DNA of 64,000 nucleotides, taken from Ochotona curzoniae (lineage: Eukaryota; Chordata; Mammalia; Lagomorpha; Ochotonidae). The position numbers were made by a program, and so were the translations under genes. Position 1 is the stretch's first letter. The number at the start of each line of letters is the position of its first letter. The notes beneath the pieces are model-generated. The model saw only the letters and a program-made list of their open reading frames with translations. It did no database searches and was not told where the DNA came from. Shown piece by piece: positions 45,401 to 56,214 of this stretch. Location of the stretch: contig NW_024467119.1 of assembly GCF_017591425.1 (NCBI RefSeq), forward strand, positions 81,088,894-81,152,893, in the 5' to 3' direction.

Positions 45401-45979
45401 ATTTTTCTTCTTTCAGGCCTTTAGAGATAAATTTTAGAAATTATTGTGATATTCAGAACCCCTCTTAAAAGGATGTAATTCTAAAAAACATGTTGCTTTA
45501 TCAACCAAAGTTTTATGATTTTGCTATATTTCCAAAGAGTATTTACTTGAATTTTTGTCTTTAAAAAGCAAAGGTCCTTCAGAAAAAATATATTAAACCT
45601 CCAAATTCTATTTATTATGGGCAAATGGCATAAAATTAAGAATTAAAGAACAATAATGCCCAAAGCACAGAATTCTTGTCTTTTTTCCTTTTTAAAAAAA
45701 ATTCCTCTGTAATAGTTTCAGTTTGAATGACAGATTTGGACAATCTGATCTGTTCCATGGTCTTCCTTTCTGGGTTGTATTACACGGTGTTCTCTAAGGG
45801 TGACACCTCTCTGGAAACTGGCCTGCTGTAAGGCTGCGTGTCATGACATAGAACTGAGACTTCCAAATTCCTTGTGGAATAAACACCAAAGAGAAAACTA
45901 GAATAGAAAATAAAGGAGATCATACCCAGACTGCGCCCACCACGCACAGGACCAAGAGGAAGATCTTCATGGAAAACAT
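38727..45979 (-). CDS. FGA: FGA, fibrinogen alpha chain (alpha and alpha-E forms)
   Basis: Secreted liver protein of the fibrinogen hexamer. Exons (minus): 45926-45979, 43610-43735, 43000-43183, 41850-41995, 40050/40094-41306 and 38727-39436. Ordinary alpha reads through exon 5 to a stop at 40050 (588 aa). Alpha-E splices at 40094 to exon 6 (810 aa). In order: signal peptide, fibrinopeptide A, knob GPR, disulfide rings (KCPSGC; CQGSC), coiled coil, long Gly/Ser/Pro alpha-C connector, disulfide-bonded alpha-C domain, and in alpha-E a fibrinogen globe. Both human RGD sites are replaced and one RGDS occurs elsewhere. Phases agree throughout. Shorter than human (644 and 866 aa as I recall) because the connector repeats are fewer. 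Confidence 0.97.
39880..39885 (-). terminator. FGA: FGA ordinary-alpha polyadenylation signal
   Basis: AATAAA on minus, about 165 bp after the alpha stop, within intron 5. The surrounding plus-strand text is an old L2-like repeat. Confidence 0.7.
40050..41306 (-). CDS. FGA: FGA exon 5 (coiled-coil end, alpha-C region; stop of ordinary alpha)
   Basis: 1257 bp in one frame. Starts [16 protein letters not shown] and ends [22 protein letters not shown], matching the human ending RPVRGIHTSP.... The internal donor after base 40094 (AGAG|GTATCC) is used for alpha-E. Contains RGDS at 40995-41006 and RGGS at 40212-40223. The alpha-C disulfide Cys pair (HRSCSK, SSCPEG) is kept. Confidence 0.97.
   Translation of the reverse strand: MDIDMKIRSCQGSCNRVLSHQIDLKDYEEQQKQLAQIISKDLLPPTDRRYLPLMKMTPVTDFVPGEYKSQLQEAIPELKALTEMKQMKMVLEKYGREESARGDSVSYSPGSEPGSHRNPTPGGDGHWSPGNSEYGPGHWNSGSFGPGNFGTRNPGSSGAENTRPDSSSYGNTRPTNPDWGTFEETPVSSGTRKEYHHTEKLTTSKGDKELLISNEKTRPGSSSTLTTHRSCSKTITKTVTGADGRKEVIKEVIHSEDGSSCPEGIDSFSVPSFMSKGSLDEFSLRHPSEASFFDTSSTTKAFAFPSLLSTHRELLEGTQSVGSDSDFTHARETTSHHLSVPDSGKTTSHRKQMVTSHTTFSRGGSTADAKSYKLADDAGSEADREVRRHTYVTSRSYAKTRPSRGIHTSPSGKASLTP
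41850..41995 (-). CDS. FGA: FGA exon 4 (coiled coil)
   Basis: 146 bp, acceptor TTGCAG, donor GTAAGT. Encodes [20 protein letters not shown] to [10 protein letters not shown]. Confidence 0.96.
43000..43183 (-). CDS. FGA: FGA exon 3
   Basis: 184 bp, acceptor TTTCAG, donor GTAAGT. Encodes [20 protein letters not shown] and on to [17 protein letters not shown] occupies the position of human RGD at mature residues 95-97. Confidence 0.95.
43610..43735 (-). CDS. FGA: FGA exon 2 (fibrinopeptide A, knob A)
   Basis: 126 bp. Encodes fibrinopeptide A ([16 protein letters not shown]), then GPRVVE (knob), and [14 protein letters not shown]. Acceptor taken as ...TTGAAG; a nearby CACAG would break the frame. 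Confidence 0.93.
43736..45925. other. FGA: FGA intron 1 (and flanking introns), no repeats recognised
   Basis: AT-rich intron sequence without identifiable SINEs. ORFs in it have no recognisable protein. The introns at 41996-42999 and 43184-43609 are equally plain. Confidence 0.5.
45926..45979 (-). CDS. FGA: FGA exon 1 (signal peptide)
   Basis: 18 codons, [18 protein letters not shown], donor GTATGA. Closely parallels the human signal peptide. Confidence 0.95.
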
Positions 45980-46061
45980 CTTTCCCAAGGATGGGGCTGG
46001 CTCATGAGATGGATTCCAACTGCAGGAAAGGGAGCTTGCTTCTGCTCTCGGTTCCCAGTCC

Positions 46062-46069
46062 ACTTAAAT
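46062..46069 (-). promoter_or_regulatory. FGA: FGA TATA-like box
   Basis: ATTTAAGT on the minus strand, about 85 bp before the ATG and 15-20 bp downstream of the HNF1 site. It suggests a start near 46037. Confidence 0.5.
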
Positions 46070-46083
46070 CAGCAGGTGCCTTT

Positions 46084-46096
46084 GTTAATCATTACC
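46084..46096 (+). promoter_or_regulatory. FGA: HNF1 site, FGA promoter
   Basis: GTTAATCATTACC is very close to GTTAATNATTAAC. It is about -59 to -47 from the inferred start, the position of the liver HNF1 element in human FGA (from memory). Strand is nominal because the motif is near-palindromic. Confidence 0.75.
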
Positions 46097-46519
46097 TTAG
46101 TCCTGTTGGGACAATCAAAGTCAAACCTCTCCACATGTTTCGCTCCTGTAGCCTGTTGGTGTCCCAGAAATGCTGAGTCAATTCCTCTAAGCTTGTTTGC
46201 TTCTGGTAAGCAGGTGTAAATAGCAGCATTGGAAGTGTTAGCCAGCAGTTAACGGAAAATCCCACATTCAGGAACAGTGTGTAAGTATGAGTAAATACAA
46301 TTTTTATTTGTCAATTATATTTCATTAAAACAAGCCAGAAATCTTTGGGTTAGAGATCACATATTAAACCAGTAAAAAAGCAAAGGCATCTCAGTAACAA
46401 GAACATTTTAGTGTAAGTATGCTTCATGCAGTGTTAGAGACACACAGATTACAGTTTTGTTGTTTATCTAACATTTTTTCCACATCTTTTATTTTTGAAA
46501 TAAAAATTAACATTTCTTT

Positions 46520-46805
46520 TTAGAAATTAATGAAATTATTGAAAAGGAAAGACAGAAAGAGACAGAGAGTTCCCATTTACCAACTCCTCAAATGTCAGCA
46601 AAGGGCATACTGGGCCAAAGCCCAGAGCTGGGAATTCAATCCAGGTCTCCCATATGGGTCGCAAGGATTTAATACCTTGAGTCATAATTATTCCCAGGGT
46701 GTGTTATTAACAGGAAGCTGGACTCAGCAGCCAGAGGCAGGTATCAAAACCAGGTCATCCAATACGATATATGGAAATCTCAACCTCTAGGTCAAGTGCC
46801 CACTC
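46520..46805 (-). mobile_element. C-SINE-related, reverse, old
   Basis: ttgaaaaggaaagacagaaa, body gggaattcaatccaggtctc, and an end near caagtgcccactc. Confidence 0.65.
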
Positions 46806-46809
46806 AACT

Positions 46810-47350
46810 TATCTGAAATTTAAGCTTCATTAAGAATTCTGTAAATTATTTGGTTTCAGCCTTACTTTATTTCAAATTGTGCTTCCTATATGAAACATAT
46901 TCTGGTAAAAGTAGTAGCTTATATCTAATAAATATTTACATTTTACAGAGCATCTAATTTAATCTCTCCCATTGAAAGGATTCTCATGTTCTACGCTCCA
47001 ATAGACTGTGTAATACCAGTGACATTAATGCTGTCTATGAGCTCCACTAGATCACACACTTAAGAGTTAGAATAAATTATTTACCCTTACATTACAGCTG
47101 GAGTGTTGAGTGCCATCTCAGGGCACTGCCAAGATCCTCCTGCAGCATGCTCCCTGCCCTTCCATTGCTCTCTCCAGCATCTGTGTAGCTCATTCCCTCC
47201 CTTCACCCAAGTATTAGCTGGCATGGTGTGTCCACTGAGACGCCTTCTCTGGCTACTCCCTCTAAGCTGCAGCCACTCTCATGTGTGATTCAGTGGACCC
47301 TGCTCTGCTTTTCTTCATAGTGCTCCATGACTCTGGGCAACATCTGTATG
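46810..47350. other. Intergenic, no gene seen
   Basis: Nothing recognised. Confidence 0.4.
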
Positions 47351-47351
47351 C

Positions 47352-47622
47352 AGGGGCTGGTGTTTGGTGTGATGGTTGAAGTGCTGATTGGTATACTCAT
47401 CTCCCATATTTGGGGGCTTGAGTTTGATGTCCAGGTCAGCTCTTGAGTCTAGATTCCCACTAGAGTGCATCTGTGCAGGCTGTGATAATGGCTTCAGTGG
47501 TTGAGTTCTTGTCATCCTTATGTGAGACCCAGATTGAGTTCTGAGCTCCTGGTAATGGCCTGGCCCAGACCTAGGCATTGCTTAAATTTGGGAATGAATC
47601 AGATGAGGTCTCTCGCTCTCCA
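47352..47622 (+). mobile_element. C-SINE-related, old
   Basis: Head ggggctggtgtttggtgtga; the diverged body runs into the polypyrimidine tract. Confidence 0.6.
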
Positions 47623-47624
47623 TG

Positions 47625-48087
47625 TCTTTCCTTTTCTTTTCTTTCCTTTTCTTTTCTTTTCTTTTCTTTCCTTTCCTTTCCTTTTCTTTTCTTTTCTTTT
47701 CTTTTCTTTTCTTTTCTTTTCTTTTCTTTTCTTTTCTTTTCTTTTCTTTTCCTTTCTTTTCTTTTCTTTTCTTTTCTTTTCCTTTCCTTTTCCTTTCCTT
47801 TTCTTTTCTCTTTCCTTTCCTTTCCTTTCCTTTCCTTTCCTTTCCTTTCCTTTCCTTTCCTTTCCTTTCCTTTCCTTTCCTTTCCTTTCCTTTCCTTTCC
47901 TTTCCTTTCCTTCCCTTCCCTTCCCTTCCCTTCCCTTCCCTTTCCTTTCCTTCCTTGTCTTCCTTCCCACTTTTCCTTCCTTCCTTCCTTCCTTCCTTCC
48001 TTCTTTTCTTTTCTTTTCTTTTCTTTTCTTTTCTTTTCTTTTCTTTTCTCTTCTCTTCTTTTCTTTTCTTTTCTTTTCCTTTCTTTT
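47625..48087. repeat. Long polypyrimidine tract (TTTTC/TTTCC)n
   Basis: About 460 bases of almost pure C/T on the plus strand. A T4C block, then a T3C2 block, a short interruption near 47955-47970, a (TTCC)n block, and another T4C block. It lies between an old plus-strand SINE and the tail of a reverse C-SINE, so it is probably an expanded A-rich tail. It opens all frames and causes several spurious Phe/Ser/Leu-rich ORFs. Confidence 0.97.
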
Positions 48088-48417
48088 TAAATATTTATTT
48101 ATTTTTATTGGAAAGGCAGATTTTACAGAGAAGGAGAGACAGAGAGAAAGCTCTTTCTTCTGCTGTTGCTGATTTACTCCCTAAGTGGCCACAAGGCTGG
48201 AGCTGAACCAATCCGAAGCCAGAAGCCAAGAGCTTCTTCCAGGTCTTCCATGCAGATGCAGGCTCCCAAGGCTTTGGGCTGTGCTTGACTACTTTCCCAA
48301 GCCACAAGCAGGGAGCTGGATTGGAAGTAGAGCAGCCAGGATACAAACTGGTGCTCATATGGGATCCGGTACCTGCAATACGAGGGCTTTAGCCAGTAGG
48401 CTATCACACCAAGCCCT
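48088..48417 (-). mobile_element. C-SINE, reverse, with expanded tail
   Basis: Tail tttttaaatatttatttatt, body to ctatcacaccaagccc. Confidence 0.88.
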
Positions 48418-48429
48418 CGCTCCACCATT

Positions 48430-50030
48430 CAAATAAACGAATAACAGTGTTTTAAAAATTGCTCACTTTTTGGGGGCTGTTGCTTATGTTTCTTTCCATC
48501 GCTAAGCCTGGGAATGGCAGTCTGCCATGATACAATGACAGCAGCTAGCATGATGGCTGGAGAGCAGGCTTCACAGAGTGTGAGATCTGGATTCAATCAA
48601 GTCACATGAGCCAACCATTTAAATGATGTGCACTAATGCAATTATCTGTAAAATGAACTAATTTTGAGGAGTACTGTGGAGATTACATTAAATCCTACCT
48701 GCAGCCTATCAGACACACACACACAGTAGGACGCCTAGGAATTGCACCTTAGTTGTTCCAATTCCTCATGTCGAGAAGTTCCTTGTTCTCTTTCAGTTAG
48801 AATTTCTGAGCCAGGGGTTTTGGGAGGCTCTTAACTTGGGCCTCCTCTCCGTGAATGAATTGTGTTAGAAGAGATGGAGGAACAGCTTTATTTTGTTTTC
48901 CCATTAAAACATGAAGGCATGCAGATTGAGGCACAACTGAAAATGTTCAAGGTATTATTTTTAAAAGTGTGTGAGAGTATTTTTACAAAAGCAAAAAGGA
49001 AAAAAAAAAGAAGAAGAAGAGATTTTTCAGTTACTTCAGTTGGAATCTTCTATGTATTTCTTATTTCCTCTCATATTAATGAAAATATTTTGAAAAGTAT
49101 ACGTAACAACAGAATGAAAAGAAAAGCTTATTTTGGTACAAAACAAAAGTTTGAATCCTTTTAGGATTTTCATAATATGCATTTTCAATGAACATTTTAA
49201 GACTTTCTTATTTTCCTTAACTCTGAGAGGAATGTTTGACTTATTAATTCTTTAGAAAATGATCCAATATCCCATAGTTAGAAATATTTAAATTCAGCAA
49301 TTCACACGTTGACATCTGTAGGATTGGAGTTTTTTTTAAATTTACTATTTATATGGTGTTTAGGATGTACACAAAGACCAGAAATCCTGCAGCTGTAATT
49401 GTGTTTCAGTTATAAAGAATACCTTCCCATCACAACTGACACTTGAAAAGTACGATACATCACGCCATCTAGATATTTACCATGTGTAGAACAGATTAAT
49501 GTGAAGCCAAAGTAACAACTTTCTTTTGAATGAAACGGTAGGAAATAGGAAAATATCCCATGTTTGAATAAAACAGATGGATATTGGGAAACATTTCATT
49601 CTTTACCAATTTATTTTAAGTTTACTAAATCCAATTCAATAATTATTTGCTGTATACACACCATTTCACCAGCCTTATACACTGTGTGTGAGGTAAGTCA
49701 TAATGTATATCTTTGATTTTTAAATTGTTTAAAATCAGTGAGCAAATCAAATAAGTGTAATGCTAATAAGTAATCCATATAAAGTTTATATTTTGGAAGT
49801 AAAGCCATAGAGTATATACAGTTTCTGTATGGTTTAAACTAACATGAAACAATAGAAACATTCTGTAAAATACATTCAGAGTCCTATTGGAACTCAGAGC
49901 AAAAAGTGATTTATGATTTTATACATTGTGCTTTGTTCCAGTTTGTGTAAAGTATTACTTGAAACGTTAGATTTCATTCAGGTCTCAAAATGCAAGGTGT
50001 TTAAGAAAAATATTTTGGACTTCCATCATA
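48430..50030. other. Intergenic with an ancient MIR
   Basis: 48545-48690 resembles MIR (gctggagagcaggcttcaca ... caattatctgtaaaatgaac). The rest is AT-rich with nothing recognised. Confidence 0.5.
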
Positions 50031-50039
50031 AAAATTTGG

Positions 50040-50350
50040 TTGGACCCAGAGTGGTAACCAAGTGGCTAAATCCTTGCTTTGCATATGTTGGGATCCCATT
50101 AGGGCTCTGCTTTCCGTCCCAGCTCCTCCACTTGCTTCCAGCTCCCTGCTTGCGGCCTGGGGAGCAGCCGAGATGCTCAAAGCCTTGGCACCCTGCACCC
50201 AAGTGGGAGACCCAGAAGAAGCTTCTGACTCTTGGCTCTGGCGCAGCTCAGTTCTGGCCATTGTGGCCACTTGGGGAGAGAATCAAGATCTTTTTCTCTG
50301 TCTCTCCCCCTGTCCGTAGATCTGTCTTTCCAGTAACTATAAATAAGTCT
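50040..50350 (+). mobile_element. C-SINE
   Basis: Head ttggacccagagtggtaacc, body cacttgcttccagctccctg, tail ataaataagtctatcaaaaa. Confidence 0.82.
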
Positions 50351-50359
50351 ATCAAAAAC

Positions 50360-51140
50360 AAATACTGCTTGACTTTGTATACCTATTACTTCCTGAATAA
50401 TAAGAATATGATAGAAATTTCGTCATGACAGAGTGCCTTTTTAAAAAGTGGTATTAAATTTATTATTAGGAAGCACTAAAATCATTTTCTGAATTTGAAA
50501 TACTTAAATTGCAAGAACTTGGGTGATTTTTGGCATTTTAAATGCTTGTTTGGGTTTCACAACATCCACTGGTCAATAAAGAATGTGAGGGAGACACTGA
50601 CCACGGTACCTGATTCCATGTACCTTCCTTTTGCTATCTGTCCCTTGCCTTGTGCTAGTGTTGCAAAGGTTGTTATTAACAAACCACTTTCGTGAAAGGT
50701 GAATGATTTCAGATCACAGACTATGGAGGAATGACTAATGGAAGGTTTATTTGTAGAACTCACCACAACTCTGACCCCAGAGAACAGAGAATATGGGAAT
50801 TCTTTAAATGCCTGGAAATGATTCTGCAACATCCTTGGGAAAGAGAGGAGGAGGAGAAAGCGGACATTTTGTTTTGTTTGCTTTTGGCTGCTTGATTCTG
50901 TCACACTGTACATTTCTTTAGTCTCTCTATTCAAGAAATAAACCTACTTTATTTCTTATAATGTAACTGTCTCAAAAGTAATGGTCATGTAGTAAAATAT
51001 TTTAGCATTTTAAAATTAAGATTTATCATGTTCCAACAGTGTAATAGTTCTTTTTTTTTTTTTTTTTTTTTTTTGGTGTGTGTCTGAGGGTGGGGCTCAG
51101 GCATATTTTCATGGGCTTCTAATTAAACATTTTAAATAAA
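50360..51140. other. Intergenic with a T-run
   Basis: A run of about 24 T at 51051-51074. Nothing else recognised. Confidence 0.45.
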
Positions 51141-51143
51141 AAT

Positions 51144-51394
51144 GATCAACTACCTCAGCCACACATTGGCAGTTAAAATCTGGGCAAACAGAGACTCCAA
51201 GGTGTCAGCCAGCGGATTCTGGAGAGATTTCATCATGCTTGGAGGGGTGAGATTTGCAGCAGTTCAGAACTGTTGAACTATCAAAACCACTTGAGCAGAG
51301 CCCTTGGAGTCTACCCCACATGGGGGACCCTGGGATGTTCGGGAGGCTGGGTGGGGCTTCTCCCCTTATCTTTTTCTTTATCTCAGTTACAGAA

Positions 51395-51427
<33 letters not shown>

Positions 51428-51525
51428 ATGCGATAATAATAGTTTTGCCATTTTCCTGTAGCCCTTGACTCTTTGTGCCCTAATCAATTATGTGAAGATT
51501 ACCAAAATAATAATTTAAAAATAAA
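51144..51525 (+). mobile_element. Unclassified poly(A)-tailed retroelement, copy B (5' truncated)
   Basis: Starts gatcaactacctcagccaca and matches the 3' ~350 bp of copies A and C, with ctgtagcccttgactctttg and gccctaatcaattatgtgaa, and an A-rich end. Contains a (GA)n run at about 51403-51427. Confidence 0.8.
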
Positions 51526-51654
51526 TCAAGATTTCTTTAAGTAGTGATGAGTCTGTGCATACACATTTGCACACATTTACTTGTCATATAGGTGCGAGAG
51601 AAACAGACTGAGGGGTGTTGAAAGTAGAGACTGAGTTTTTCCATTTGTTTCATT

Positions 51655-51995
51655 TCTTTTCATTAAATTTTTAAATTTATTCATTTGTGAGTCAGAAAGA
51701 AAGGCTCTCTTTCTCTCTCTCTCTTTCTCTCTCTCTCTCTCACACACACACATACACAGACACACACAGAGTGCTCACATGTACTGGTTTGCTCTACATA
51801 TGCCCACGCTGCTCAAGACTGAGCCAGGCTAGAGCCAGGAGCTGTGCATGCTGCCCAACCTCCCACGTGGGTGGCAGGGACAGTTACCTGAGCCGCTACG
51901 GCTGGAGTCAGAGAGCTGAAGCCAGTTATCAAATTCAACTATTCTTATTTGGGATCAGGTCTCTTCATCACTAGGCTAGCATCATTCTATCCTTT
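51655..51995 (-). mobile_element. C-SINE-related, reverse, with (CT)n/(CA)n
   Basis: taaatttttaaatttattca start, (CT)n at about 51706-51740 then (CA)n, end ctaggctagcatcattct. Confidence 0.6.
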
Positions 51996-51999
51996 AAAA

Positions 52000-53560
52000 A
52001 AATGTCAAACTAAATTATGAATTAAATAATTGATTTTTTTAGTATAAATACATTTTGTCTACAATGTGATTTGTCTAGACAAGCTTTTTTTGCATTAAAT
52101 GTATAATAAGCAAGAAAGTTATTCTTGAAAAGTAAAACCATGATACAGGCACTAAATGGGGTGTTAATATCAATAGCATGAATTTATCCTAACCTCATAC
52201 ACCTTAAACCAGTTGTATTCAAGCACAGTGCTCTTCTGGTTTCAATGGGATTCCCTGAAAAAGTATTAACAAGTTATATATTTCATTTGGTATTAATTTA
52301 ACAGTTATGTAATGAACTATGAGGAGACAGCATCTATAAAGCTCACAGGGTTTTAGTAAGCATGGAATTGCATGTAAAAATGGGAGGATTGAACACCAAG
52401 ATACATATTTAATTTGTTGTGGTTTTCATTGGGATCTCATTTTAATAAACTATTGATGATTAAGATCAAAGGAATTAAAAGAAATTTGGGTAAAATTTTT
52501 GGTTTAACAGAAATTTTGAAAAAAAGCCATCCAAGAATTTCAGGACAGATTTTCTTTGATAAAACATTTTTAACTGAATTATACTCAAAATCTTAATATT
52601 CCACTAAATAATGTTCAGTAAGTGAAAAAGTTTAAAAAATTGAGTGAGAAATAGGCTAGGGATAAAATCAAGAATCAAATGAAAAGACGTTCGGTTTCAC
52701 TCAATGAAATTACTTCACTGAATAAAATAGTCACAAAATCACTAAAACTGCAACAGTATATAATTTTTAACAATTTGGTAGGTATTTTTTTAAATGTTTG
52801 ATGAAACACTGTATTTGCAGCTTTTTGCTGTAAAGAGAGCTGAATGTTTTAGTCCAAGGTCTGTTAGAGTTAGGTCACAATTTAACTCTGTCCTTGAGAA
52901 TCGCAGTGGAGTCTGTCCTGTGCTGTTTGTTTAGGGAGAGTCAACATTCAGATTTATTTAGTCAGACTTCTCTCCATCTACCTCAAGCCTCATCATTTGC
53001 CTTCTGCTGTGGTCAGTGAAAATCTGGGCAAAGGTCTGTAATGGGAGTAAGGGCTAAGAACACCAAGTTTTGGCTTTGGGAAATGTGTTTCTGACCCACT
53101 TGTCAATGTGATTCAGTGCTATGAGCCCGAACTTCTGTCATTATTGTGTCTTCAACTATTTCCCAATGAGACTGAACTGAAGAAGAGCTTGGAACAGTGC
53201 CAGCTAGCTTTCCAGAAAGCTCTTCCATCACTAGAGCGGAGAGTTTTTTTTTAATTTGAAAGACACACTCTGTCTTTAACCTGTTAACCACCTCACAACA
53301 GCCCAATGGCTACAGTGATCAGTGCTGTTGTTAACAAGGTCAACAATAAAGGTTTATTCGAATTTGTACTTTTTCCTTCTTATCAGAAAGATATGATTGA
53401 GTTTCTTACTTCTAGATTACTACTGCGAAATGAATATGATTTTTGCATTTAAAGGGATGTATTAGTTGTACAATAAACCTCTGTCCCAAAATCATTTGCA
53501 AAACTTTTTCTTTCTGAGAATCAATAGCAATAGGGCTATACTCTGACCATATCACTGCAA
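52000..53560. other. Intergenic, no gene seen
   Basis: AT-rich; nothing recognised. Confidence 0.4.
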
Positions 53561-53564
53561 AGTT

Positions 53565-53885
53565 AAAGATTTATTTTCATTTTTATTGGAAAGTCAGATC
53601 CACAGAGAAGGACAAACAGAGAGGAAGATCTCCATCTTCTAGTTCACTCCGTAAGTGGCCACAATTGTGGTAGCTGAGCCAATCCAAAACCAGGAGCCAA
53701 GAACTTCTCCCAGGTTTCCCACCTGGATTTAGGGTCCCAAGGCCTTGGGCCAACCTCTACTGCTTTCCCAGGCTGTAAGTAGAGAGCTGGCAGGAAAGTG
53801 GAGCAGCCGGGACATGAACCAGAGCCCATATGGGATCTGAGCACATATAAAGAAAGGACTTTAGCCACCAGGCCACCAGGCCCAA
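53565..53885 (-). mobile_element. C-SINE, reverse
   Basis: aagatttattttcattttta start, end accaggccaccaggccc. Confidence 0.87.
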
Positions 53886-53925
53886 TATTATTGTAAATTT
53901 AGACACTAATTTAAGGAAGGCATTT

Positions 53926-55867
53926 AAACTTTTTTCTCTTTATTTTTGTTTTGTTGATAATCTTTACAAGGTTGATTAGGGCACAAAGAGTCAAGGGCTA
54001 TAGGAAAGTGGGTAAGACCATTATTATCACATTCTCTTTTTTCCTTCTTGTATTGGAGGGAGTGGAGAGATAAGAGGAAAAGCTCCACCCAGCCTTCCAA
54101 CCATCCCAGGGTCCCTGATGTGAGGTAGACTCTAAGGGCTCTGCTCAAGTGGTTTTGATAGTTCAACAGTTCTGAACTGCTGCAAATCTTGCCACACCAA
54201 GCATGATGAAATCTCCAAAATCCACTGGCTGGCATAGTCCACCTCAGATTCTCTGTGTGCCCTGATTTTAACTGCCAACATGTTGCTGGGGTAGTTGTTC
54301 AATTTGTTCTGTCCTCCAACCTCTGTTCTGGTACCAGGTGTCCTCTACAGGTTCTAATGTACCATCATATCCTCCATGTGCAGCTGGCCATACTGTCTAC
54401 TATTTCATCCAAGTCACTTAGGAGGCCCAGCTCTGACACAAGCATTCCACTGTTAGATCATAGACCCTTTAATTTTCTTCATGTTTGAAATTCTGAGTTC
54501 AGTGGTTCAGTTGGGGGATCCCCAAAGAAACCTCATGTGAGACACTCCCAGACCTGATTCTTGTGTGTGCTTGCTGATATAGGGTCCAGCACTTTCTGTT
54601 GCCCCAATCTGCTTACACACACACTGAGGTTTGTGATTGCTGGGTCAGTTCTGTCTCCAGCCATGTCTTCTATGCAAACCAATGGGTGTTGCAGCCCATC
54701 CCAATCCTGCCCACCACACACTTGGCCACACAAACGAGTGGAAGCTGTAATCTGCTTGGAGCAATTCCTAATAACCCAACCAGACCCACCCCTGTCCTGA
54801 TTCCTATGCTTGCCATTGTGTATAGCAGACTGGTCCAGTCTGTCCCACATCCCATTCAGCTCATACATGTCAATGGGCGTTGATGCCTAGTTCAACTCAA
54901 CCAGCCTCACTATCCAGTCCACACACCTGCTGGCGGGTGCCACTCTCTGCCTAGCCATGCCTGCCCGAGTCCTCGTTCTCATGTTCACCAGTGGGAGTTG
55001 CAGCCCATCAGAGAGTTGCCCACAGTTTCCCTACTGGGTCCACTCCCAGTCAGGGATTTTGTACTCTCCAGGTGGTTCTGCAGTTTAACTTGACAGAATT
55101 TGCCCCCTGTCCCAACACTGGCCAGCTGATGCTGCAGCAAAGCCCAACCAATCCACATCCACTCTGCATATGCGTGCACAAGTAGGAATAGGCAATCCAG
55201 TTTGACTTTCCCCTGTTCCAGCTCACATGTGGCCAACAGGTGTTATAGTCCTACCCAGCCTGGTCTTCCCCGTATCCCAGCTCTCATTCTCACCACTGAG
55301 AGTGCTGGTCCAGTAGGGGAGCTCCAGGCAGCCCCTACTGTGTTCATTCCCTACCCCCTAGTATTGCGTCTGTTGGCTGAGTGATACAGCCCATTCTGTC
55401 ATGGCCTGCTTCATCTTGGCATTTGCCAGTGAGTGCTGTAGCCTGACCAAGCCAGGCGCTGCCCTCAGTTCCAGCTCATACTGGCAGGGGGTTACAATCT
55501 AGCCCAGGGCAGCCCAGACAGGCCCCTGTCCTAGCTCTAATATAGGCTGGCTGGTATTGCAGCCCAACTAGCCTAACCCATACACTATTCTGGTTCTCAG
55601 ATTTGCCAATGGCTGATATAAACTGGCCTATCCTGGCTGGCTCCAGATGTAAGCCACATGTATGCTGGTGGGTACCATTCCCTGGCCTGGTCTGGGCTGT
55701 TCCCTATCTTGGTTCTTGTGCTCATCTGCAAGGATTGTGTCCCGACAGAGGAGTTGTCAAGCTCCTCCTGATGAACCTTTCTCTGTGTCAAATCTTACGC
55801 ACACCAGTGGATTGATGGGCCAGCCCTACTTAGTCCACCTTATATCCTAGCAGGAATGGTGATATTA
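53926..55867 (-). mobile_element. Unclassified poly(A)-tailed retroelement with internal tandem repeats, copy C (longest)
   Basis: About 1.94 kb on the minus strand. The 5' part (roughly 54490-55867) is a chain of diverged repeats of about 55-75 bp, each with text like gggctgcaacacccattggt...gagccaggacaggg...tgggct. Next comes a ~150-bp block absent from copy A, then a ~400-bp 3' unit shared with copies A and B, and an A-rich tail. Flanked by aaggaaggcattt (53913) and aaggaaagcattt (55868), 12/13 identical, a likely target-site duplication. No coding frame is recognised. Confidence 0.75.
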
Positions 55868-56002
55868 AAGGAAAGCATTTTTTTTTTTTTCAGAATTTAC
55901 AAGCTTTGAATTTGGTTTTGGGACCAAATCTCATTCACTTTGTAACCCTTGGGTTCAAAAAGAAATCAAAGGGAATTATGAGGTACTCAATTATAGATAG
56001 AT

Positions 56003-56190
56003 TTTTTTTTTATTGTTGCTTACATTGTATTATGTAGTACAGTTTTATAGGCGCTGGGGATTCTCCCCACCCCTCCCATACCCCTCCCCCCATGGTGGAT
56101 TCCTCCACCTTGTTGCATAACCACAGTTCAAGTTCAGTTGAGATTCATTGCTTGCAAACACATGCCTAGCATAAAGTTCAGCGTCTTATT
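56003..56190 (-). mobile_element. L1-type 3' end fragment
   Basis: A T-run then ttgttgcttacattgtatta and a G-rich 3' UTR on the minus strand. attatagatag/attgtagatct flanks may be a duplication. Confidence 0.5.
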
Positions 56191-56214
56191 GTAGATCTTT
56201 TTTAAAAGTGCTGA

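Noticed and set aside
47501..48206. Phe/Ser/Leu-rich and Lys/Glu-rich ORFs up to 223 codons
   Set aside because: Translation of a polypyrimidine tract in all frames.
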